Assembly: GCF_003202435.1 (NCBI RefSeq)
Contig: NZ_QJHK01000004.1
Coordinates: forward strand, 124,001 to 188,000
From: Flavobacterium cheongpyeongense
GTDB taxonomy: Bacteria; Bacteroidota; Bacteroidia; Flavobacteriales; Flavobacteriaceae
DNA length: 64,000 bases
Direction: 5' to 3'
This document shows, in pieces, positions 58,605 to 64,000 of this stretch. The notes below the pieces were generated by a model. That model was not told the origin of the DNA. It worked only from the letters and a program-made list of their open reading frames with translations, and did not search any database. Position 1 is the stretch's first letter; every line of letters starts with the position of its first letter. A program made the position numbers and the translations under genes.

Positions 58605-60704
58605 TTAGTAATTAAATTGTAATCTATTATCTTCAATTTTAGCGTTGTTTTTCAAAGCTGGTAAAATTCTGCTTGCATCAGATGCGCTTTGAGCTTTTAC
58701 TTTCGATACATATTCTGCATGATTAGCAATAGCAGGTGCTTTAATAGTACTGATATTTTTCACAACATAAACGCCTGTATTTCCTTCAATTGGTGCTGAA
58801 ACTTTATTTGGAGATAATGCAAATGCGTTTCCAACAACTTTAGGTTCCTGCCCCACTCCACCTGGCAAAGTAGGATTTTCCATGGTAACATTTGTTGCTT
58901 GTTGTACTTTAACTCCTGCACTTTTTGCAATAGCCTCAATGTTTGAACCTGTCATTTTAGCTTTTAACATCTCTGCTTTTTTCTTATTTTTCAGTATTGG
59001 TTCAACATATGATCTTGCCAGAGTAACAGATACCAAACCGGATTCGTTCTCTCCTTTGTACTGTGCAATAACGTGCCCAATATTTGCAATTTCAAAACGT
59101 TTAACATCATTTTTACTTGTTTCTTTATCAAAAGCCCATCTAATAATGTTTCTTTGGTTTCCTAATGGACCAAAAGCCTCGTCCATAGCCTTAGCTGTCA
59201 CAGGAGCTTCAACTTTTAATCCTAATTGTTTAGCGGTGGCATTAAAATCTTTATCTGCAGCTTCCATCTCAAATTTAGTTGCCAATGTAAATGCTTTATC
59301 AGAAGTAGCTTCAGAAGGCTGGATTTTTTGAGCAATTGTAGCTAAACGAATCCCATCCTGTTTATCAGTGATTTTAATAATGTGAAATCCAAAAGGAGTT
59401 TCAACTAAACCAACTTTTCCAATTCCGTTACTGAATACAAAATCATTAAATGGTTTTACCATCTGGTTTGGACCAAAATATCCTAAATCACCACCTTGCT
59501 GTGCCGATGAATCATCAGAGCTTGTAAAAGCAAGCATCATGAAACTGTCCGGATTAGCCTGAACCTGAGCTAAAATACCTTCAGCTTTAGCTTTAGCCTC
59601 TTCTTTTGTTCTTTTTTCTTTTTGGTTTGGAGTTTGAGATCCTTCATAACCAATTAAAATATGACTTGCTTTAGCATTAACACCCGCTTTAAAACCTAAA
59701 GATTTAGAAATAGCATAATATTTTCCAAATTCATACGGTCCATAAATTTGCCCCGGAGCTAAGCTGAATAATTTATCTGCATCAACTGCAGGCAAAGAAT
59801 TTTTAGCAATGTAAGTTGAATCATAAGGAACATCAGAATTTGCGTTTACAAATTCTGCAATGTTTGTTGCATTTCTAAAACCTGGTAATGTATCATTTGT
59901 TTTAGTTTTTGCGTTGTACTCCACTCTTCCATTTAAAAGAGCAGTAATTTTTGCTTTAATTTCAGCTTTATCTTCTTTTGAAGGTTTGTCTTCAACTAAC
60001 ACATACTGAATTTCACGAGTTGCATCTGCTTTAAATTTTTTCTCGTTTTTCTTCATATAGTCAACAATTTCAGAATCTGAAATTTTCACTTCACTGTCTT
60101 TAATAGAAGAATACAATGCGGCAGCATATGCAAAATTCACTTTATTGGCTTCCATTTCATATTTTAACTTTCCTTCACTTGCAGTAGTGTAAAGACCTGC
60201 TTTTACAAGTGTGTTGTAGATTTGGAATTTTGCATTTAAAGTGGCATCTTTTTCTTTTTCAGTAATAAACTGGGCTGCTTCCGGATTTGTTTTGAAATAC
60301 TCTTTGAATTTAGCAATATCAAACATACCTGCAGCATTTAAGAACATTGGATTTTTACCAATATTTGGATCCGCTTTTAAAACCTCCAAAAGGTGTTTTT
60401 CTCCAACTCTCAATCCTAATTTATCAAACTGGGCAGACAATAGAGCGATTGAAACCTCCTGATCCCATACTCTGTTTGCAGCTTCAGTGGAAGTAATTCC
60501 CTGACCGCTTTTTTCCACATTACTAACTTTTACTCTAAAGTCTTCAAATGAAATATCTTTTCCATCGATGCTTCCTACATCTTTTGAACTTTGACCAAAT
60601 GTTCCCCTTGTAAATAGATCCTGTATTATAAATGCAAATAATGCAAGTGCAATAACTCCTATCAATAATGCGGAACGCTGTCTAATTTTTGCTAAAACTG
60701 CCAT
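58605..60704 (-). CDS. PpiD/SurA-type periplasmic peptidyl-prolyl isomerase
   Basis: A 699-aa membrane-anchored foldase. One helix near the start (about 10-30, RSALLIGVIALALFAFIIQDL), SurA-type N-terminal chaperone region (about 35-270), a parvulin PPIase domain (about 340-455: KASHILIGYEG, QGGDLGYFGPNQMVKPF, GLVETPFGFHIIKI), and a long C-terminal region with a second, degenerate parvulin-like part. Helps fold outer-membrane proteins as they leave the Sec channel. ATG at 60704 is preferred: the upstream alternative (60746) lies at a TATTTTCG promoter-like box. Confidence 0.92.
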   Translation of the reverse strand: MAVLAKIRQRSALLIGVIALALFAFIIQDLFTRGTFGQSSKDVGSIDGKDISFEDFRVKVSNVEKSGQGITSTEAANRVWDQEVSIALLSAQFDKLGLRVGEKHLLEVLKADPNIGKNPMFLNAAGMFDIAKFKEYFKTNPEAAQFITEKEKDATLNAKFQIYNTLVKAGLYTTASEGKLKYEMEANKVNFAYAAALYSSIKDSEVKISDSEIVDYMKKNEKKFKADATREIQYVLVEDKPSKEDKAEIKAKITALLNGRVEYNAKTKTNDTLPGFRNATNIAEFVNANSDVPYDSTYIAKNSLPAVDADKLFSLAPGQIYGPYEFGKYYAISKSLGFKAGVNAKASHILIGYEGSQTPNQKEKRTKEEAKAKAEGILAQVQANPDSFMMLAFTSSDDSSAQQGGDLGYFGPNQMVKPFNDFVFSNGIGKVGLVETPFGFHIIKITDKQDGIRLATIAQKIQPSEATSDKAFTLATKFEMEAADKDFNATAKQLGLKVEAPVTAKAMDEAFGPLGNQRNIIRWAFDKETSKNDVKRFEIANIGHVIAQYKGENESGLVSVTLARSYVEPILKNKKKAEMLKAKMTGSNIEAIAKSAGVKVQQATNVTMENPTLPGGVGQEPKVVGNAFALSPNKVSAPIEGNTGVYVVKNISTIKAPAIANHAEYVSKVKAQSASDASRILPALKNNAKIEDNRLQFNY

Positions 60705-60812
60705 TTTTATTATAGTTAATTTTATATTCAGTTTGCGAAAATACAATTATCTGCTTAATAACAATACAACTAGTGTTTTATTTTCGCCTTTTTTTTTAAA
60801 TTGTTAAAAAAA

Positions 60813-62072
60813 TTATTCTTTTACAGTCATTTTTACTAATTCGATTTTTTTGTTCGAACATTGTTCTATCACAAAACGATAATTCCCAATGTTAATTTTT
60901 TCATATTTTTGAGGAATGTCTTTTGTAAAATCAACGATATATCCGCCTAAAGTTCCATAAGAATCACTTTCCGGAATCTCTAATTTATATCTTCCATTTA
61001 AATATTCAACCTCTAATCTTGCCGAAAAAAGATATTCCCCTTCCTTTAATTCCTGTTCAATTAACTCTTCATCTAAATCATGTTCATCCTCAATTTCTCC
61101 GAAAAGTTCTTCTACAATATCCTCTATCGTAATCATTCCGGAAGTACCTCCGTATTCATCTAAAACAACAGCTATATTTCGCCTTTTTTTGATAAGCAGA
61201 CTTAAAGTGTCTTTAATCAAAATTGTTTCGGGCACAAACTCTACTGCCATCAAAACAGATTTTATGGTTTTGGGTTTTTTAAATAAATCAAAAGAATGCA
61301 CGTAACCTACAATATCATCCAAAGAATTTTGACTTACTATAATTTTAGAATATCCTGTTTCTATAAATAATTCTTTAAGATCAGAAACAGTATCAAATAA
61401 ATCTATATCAACAATTTCTGTACGGGGTGTCATAATATCACGCGCCTTAACACCTGAGAACTCTAAAGCATTCTGAAAAATCTGGATTTCAGAATCTACT
61501 TCTTCATTGTCTTCAACAGAATTCATCTGCTCTGTAATGTAGTTCCCAAGTTCAATTTTACTAAAAAACAACTGCACCTGGTCTCCTTCTGTCTTAAAAA
61601 ACTTCCTAAGAATAAAATCAGAAATCCAAATAAAAAAGGTCGAAATATAATAGAATAACCTGTAAAAAATATAAGCCGGAATAGCGAAGATCCTAATTAA
61701 TGAATTAGCGTAAATCTGAAAAAAAACTTTTGGAAAAAACTCTGCAGTTATTAAAATAATAAAAGTGGAGACTATAGTGAGAAGAAACAAATTGGTATAA
61801 CCTGACAACTGAAAACCTAAATTTGCTATGCAATTCAAAATTAAATCTGCGGTAAAAAAACCATAAACGACTAAAGCTAGATTATTGCCAATAAGCATCG
61901 TAGCAATAAATTTTGATGGTTTTTCAGTAAGTTTTGTTAAAATTCCGGAGATAAAATTATCTTGTTTTTTTTCGATTTCAAGATAAATCTTATTAGAAGA
62001 AATAAAAGCTATTTCCATTCCGGAAAAAAAGGCTGATAGTATTAAACAAAGTATTATAATACTAATTTCCAT
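60813..62072 (-). CDS. CNNM/CorC-type membrane protein with CBS domains
   Basis: A 419-aa hemolysin-family protein. N-terminal DUF21 membrane domain with about four helices (1-185; SAFFSGMEIAFISSNK is the signature), a cytosolic pair of CBS domains (about 205-330; VKARDIMTPRTEIVDID and NIAVVLDEYGGTSGMITIEDIVEELFGEI) and a CorC_HlyC domain (about 340-415). Family members export or regulate Mg2+/Co2+. GldE of gliding bacteria shares this layout, but the gldBD context is absent here. The start is three bases from the stop of the small upstream gene. Confidence 0.9.
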   Translation of the reverse strand: MEISIIILCLILSAFFSGMEIAFISSNKIYLEIEKKQDNFISGILTKLTEKPSKFIATMLIGNNLALVVYGFFTADLILNCIANLGFQLSGYTNLFLLTIVSTFIILITAEFFPKVFFQIYANSLIRIFAIPAYIFYRLFYYISTFFIWISDFILRKFFKTEGDQVQLFFSKIELGNYITEQMNSVEDNEEVDSEIQIFQNALEFSGVKARDIMTPRTEIVDIDLFDTVSDLKELFIETGYSKIIVSQNSLDDIVGYVHSFDLFKKPKTIKSVLMAVEFVPETILIKDTLSLLIKKRRNIAVVLDEYGGTSGMITIEDIVEELFGEIEDEHDLDEELIEQELKEGEYLFSARLEVEYLNGRYKLEIPESDSYGTLGGYIVDFTKDIPQKYEKINIGNYRFVIEQCSNKKIELVKMTVKE

Positions 62073-62075
62073 TTT

Positions 62076-62270
62076 TTACTGTTTTTTATAATGATCGTCA
62101 AATTTTTTAGAAAACTTTCTCCTGAAAAAAAACATAAAAATACTCACACCTGCTATCAGAAAACTTAGCCAGGGAGTTTCACCCATTTCATTTAGCTTTG
62201 TAATCCCGTCATAAATAAATGCAACTGCAATTAACAAGTAAACGTATTGTGTATATTTTAAGTAACCCAT
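62076..62270 (-). CDS. Small membrane protein
   Basis: A 64-aa protein with two hydrophobic helices (about 8-24 and 34-48) joined by TKLNEMGETPW and ending in a basic tail RRKFSKKFDDHYKKQ. No family recognised. Tightly packed between lptC (11 bases) and the CNNM-type gene (three bases), so it is very likely real and cotranscribed. Confidence 0.75.
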   Translation of the reverse strand: MGYLKYTQYVYLLIAVAFIYDGITKLNEMGETPWLSFLIAGVSIFMFFFRRKFSKKFDDHYKKQ

Positions 62271-62281
62271 AATTTATAATT

Positions 62282-62839
62282 TTAATCTTCCTCGGCTTCA
62301 ATTTCCCCACTTACCCGTTGTGAATTTATAACTTTAAAATCTTTACTAAAATCTATTCCCTGACCATTCGAAACTCCTTTTGCATCTGTCAGTTTAAATT
62401 TTCTTTCCGTATAAAACCACTCGTTTTTCTGATCAAAGTATAATTGTTCTGTTTCAAGTACCTGCCCGGCTTCAGAAGTTATTTTTACTTTTCCCTGCAA
62501 ATCAATTATACCAGTCCGTTTGTATGAAATTGCATAATTTGATACAATAAAAGTACGTTTTTGTTTTTTATCGTATAATGTAACATCTATTCCTTTAGGG
62601 AATTCGGTAAAAGGAAAATCAACACTGGCATAATCCAACATTTTACGGCTTTTCAAAACACCCGTAATTCGACCGGAATCTGTATATTTTATATTGATTG
62701 TATCGGCATCTGTGGCAGGAAAAAATTCTGAAAAGTTAATTTTCTGTACTTCTTTAAAATTACTTTCACAACCAAAAAACAGTGTCACAGCAAAAACTGT
62801 GACAATGGTTATACTACTATGTCTTTTTGGTAAATTCAT
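62282..62839 (-). CDS. lptC: LPS export protein LptC
   Basis: A 185-aa LptC-type protein: bitopic or lipidated start (lipobox FFGC at residue 24, then ESNFKEVQ), followed by a beta-jellyroll with NIKYTDSGRITGVLKSRKMLDYASVDFPFTEFPKGIDVTLYDK, GIIDLQGKVKITSEAGQVLETEQLYFDQKNEWFYTERK typical of the family. It hands LPS from the LptBFG extractor to LptA. The other Lpt genes are not in the window; lpxB lies 17 kb away. Confidence 0.92.
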   Translation of the reverse strand: MNLPKRHSSITIVTVFAVTLFFGCESNFKEVQKINFSEFFPATDADTINIKYTDSGRITGVLKSRKMLDYASVDFPFTEFPKGIDVTLYDKKQKRTFIVSNYAISYKRTGIIDLQGKVKITSEAGQVLETEQLYFDQKNEWFYTERKFKLTDAKGVSNGQGIDFSKDFKVINSQRVSGEIEAEED

Positions 62840-62890
62840 CTGCCAAATGTAGTAAATTGTATCGAGCTTATAAAAATATAAACTTACACA

Positions 62891-64000
62891 TTAGTTGAAT
62901 TTACTTTTAACAAACCATTTGTCATTAAAAGAGAAACTTAGACTAAAGTTTAAATAATTTTCCTGAACCAAATTTGAAGAAACTGTTCCTTTTTTACCGT
63001 ATTCGATTCCGAAATTTACATTAGAAAAAGTTCCGGTAATAGGGAAACCAGCACCCAATGAAAACCCTACATCTTTAATAGATTCATTATTTACAACAAG
63101 TCCGGTCTTTTCATACTTAACTCCTGCCCTATAGGTTATCCTGCTCAAATAGCTTGTAAATGAGGTATAGTTTGGAAGATAATATCCTCCAATTGCATAT
63201 TTGGCATATCTTTCATAGTGCACATTATCACTTGTGTTATAATAATTTTGAAATTTGCCAGTGCCCTGAAAAACCAGTGCAGTACCTATTAACCATTTTC
63301 TTGCTTCTCCAATACCTGCACCAACTGTTACTCTATTTGGTAAACTCAAAGTAGAACTATTCAAATCACTTATTGTACTTACATCTCCATCTACCTCTAT
63401 AGTTTTTTCACTGTCTGATTTCAGATTACTCACAAAAGTATAAGCCAGACTAGTAAACAATTCCATCTTTTTATAGATTTTAGTCTGGTACATGGTTCCA
63501 ATATTAAAATTAACGCCAGATAACGTAGAAGCATTAATTTCTCTTGTACCACTTGAAATTTCTGTAATCGCTTCTATACCGGTAGTTTCAATTTTTCCAA
63601 AATTGTACTGCATATCTGCACCTACATTCCAATTTGGTCTTATCTTGTATCCTAATGCTAAAAACACTTTATTCAACCCTCCTTTTCCTTCATATTGAGT
63701 ACTTTTACCTAATGCAGTATCCGATTGGTCATTCCTGATTTTATAGCCCACTGATGAAAAAGGAAGTAATCCAAACCCTAAGCCTAATTTACCCATTGGT
63801 ATCCCTAAAAGCAGATAATCAAAAGTTGACCTTGTAGTACTTGCCTGTTCAGTCGCGGATTTTACTTTTGAGGATCCGTAAGTACCCCCAACGGTAAAAG
63901 TAGTTTGTATAAGACTGGCATAACTTGCAGGATTTTCAACGTTTAAATGAATACTGTCCTGCTCAACCGAAACACCTCCCATTGACCTGTTTTCTAAAGT
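62891..64000 (-). CDS. Outer-membrane barrel protein (5' end outside the window)
   Basis: The frame stays open to the window edge and the first visible residues (TLENRSMGGVSVEQDSIHLNVENPAS) are the usual opening of flavobacterial porin-like proteins of the FadL/OmpP1 superfamily, with a signal peptide expected upstream. About 370 residues are seen, mostly alternating beta-strand sequence with glycine turns (YLLLGIPMGKLGLGFGLLPFSSVGYK, VTVGAGIGEARKWLIGTALVF), ending in FSFNDKWFVKSKFN. The substrate is unknown. An ATG at 63982 is internal. Transcribed upstream of lptC, 51 bases apart. Confidence 0.82.
   Translation of the reverse strand, partial: TLENRSMGGVSVEQDSIHLNVENPASYASLIQTTFTVGGTYGSSKVKSATEQASTTRSTFDYLLLGIPMGKLGLGFGLLPFSSVGYKIRNDQSDTALGKSTQYEGKGGLNKVFLALGYKIRPNWNVGADMQYNFGKIETTGIEAITEISSGTREINASTLSGVNFNIGTMYQTKIYKKMELFTSLAYTFVSNLKSDSEKTIEVDGDVSTISDLNSSTLSLPNRVTVGAGIGEARKWLIGTALVFQGTGKFQNYYNTSDNVHYERYAKYAIGGYYLPNYTSFTSYLSRITYRAGVKYEKTGLVVNNESIKDVGFSLGAGFPITGTFSNVNFGIEYGKKGTVSSNLVQENYLNFSLSFSFNDKWFVKSKFN

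Overview
The window is chromosomal DNA of a Flavobacterium-like member of the Bacteroidota. The evidence is low-GC codon use, A-rich translation starts with few Shine-Dalgarno sites, repeated TAnnTTTG promoter boxes (the Bacteroidota -7 element), a short primary sigma factor lacking region 1.1, exosortase XrtF, a GYDIA-family GHMP kinase, lipoproteins with SDD-type export signals, and several TonB-dependent receptors. I see no tRNA, rRNA, CRISPR array, prophage or insertion sequence. Most of the window is core genome; the accessory flavour lies in the lipoprotein, receptor and peptide-transport islands.

Layout. 1-5.6 kb: partial fructose-bisphosphate aldolase, accD, a small lipoprotein, an orphan MacB-type permease, purH. 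5.7-11.4 kb: the elongasome operon mreB-mreC-mreD-PBP2-rodA, ending in a strong bidirectional terminator. 11.4-17.6 kb: mostly minus strand, with a PH/SHOCT protein, the operon hemW-cyclase-GNAT-DUF4260-YjbR, two related surface lipoproteins and ruvC. A hybrid remnant (hemW start fused to ruvC end) lies between the lipoproteins. 17.7-22.7 kb: flippase-like protein, GT2 glycosyltransferase, a lipoprotein, DUF456, an unknown 195-aa protein and DedA. 22.8-26.7 kb: a metal-handling module (HYC_CC_PP protein, TonB receptor, HMA protein) next to the XrtF pair. 26.8-31.7 kb: free-Met-R-sulfoxide reductase, two MORN-like paralogues (one ending in a TonB domain), rpsO and pnp.

31.8-38.4 kb: an operon with a secreted 247-aa protein, an STN-domain TonB receptor, a DUF4249 lipoprotein and a 582-aa secreted protein that has a receptor-plug-like segment but no barrel. 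38.5-48.3 kb: rpoD, rpe, a nuclease lipoprotein, the Prc protease, surE, lpxB, a decayed C40 peptidase and comEC. 48.3-54.9 kb: minus-strand peptide-use cluster with a DPP4-type peptidase, two POT transporters and two thioredoxin-like proteins, one of which has lost its CxxC. 55.1-57.5 kb: HMG-CoA reductase and GYDIA kinase (mevalonate pathway), then an AraC-regulator remnant. 57.9-64 kb: a hypothetical protein, a PpiD/SurA-type foldase, a CNNM/CorC-like protein, a small membrane protein, lptC and a partial outer-membrane protein.

The most unusual items are the receptor/DUF4249/barrel-less plug operon, the hemW-ruvC duplication scar, two copies of a structured intergenic repeat whose hairpin stem differs in sequence but keeps pairing, two decayed genes not covered by intact reading frames, promoters placed for leaderless mRNAs, and an AccD without its zinc-finger cysteines.
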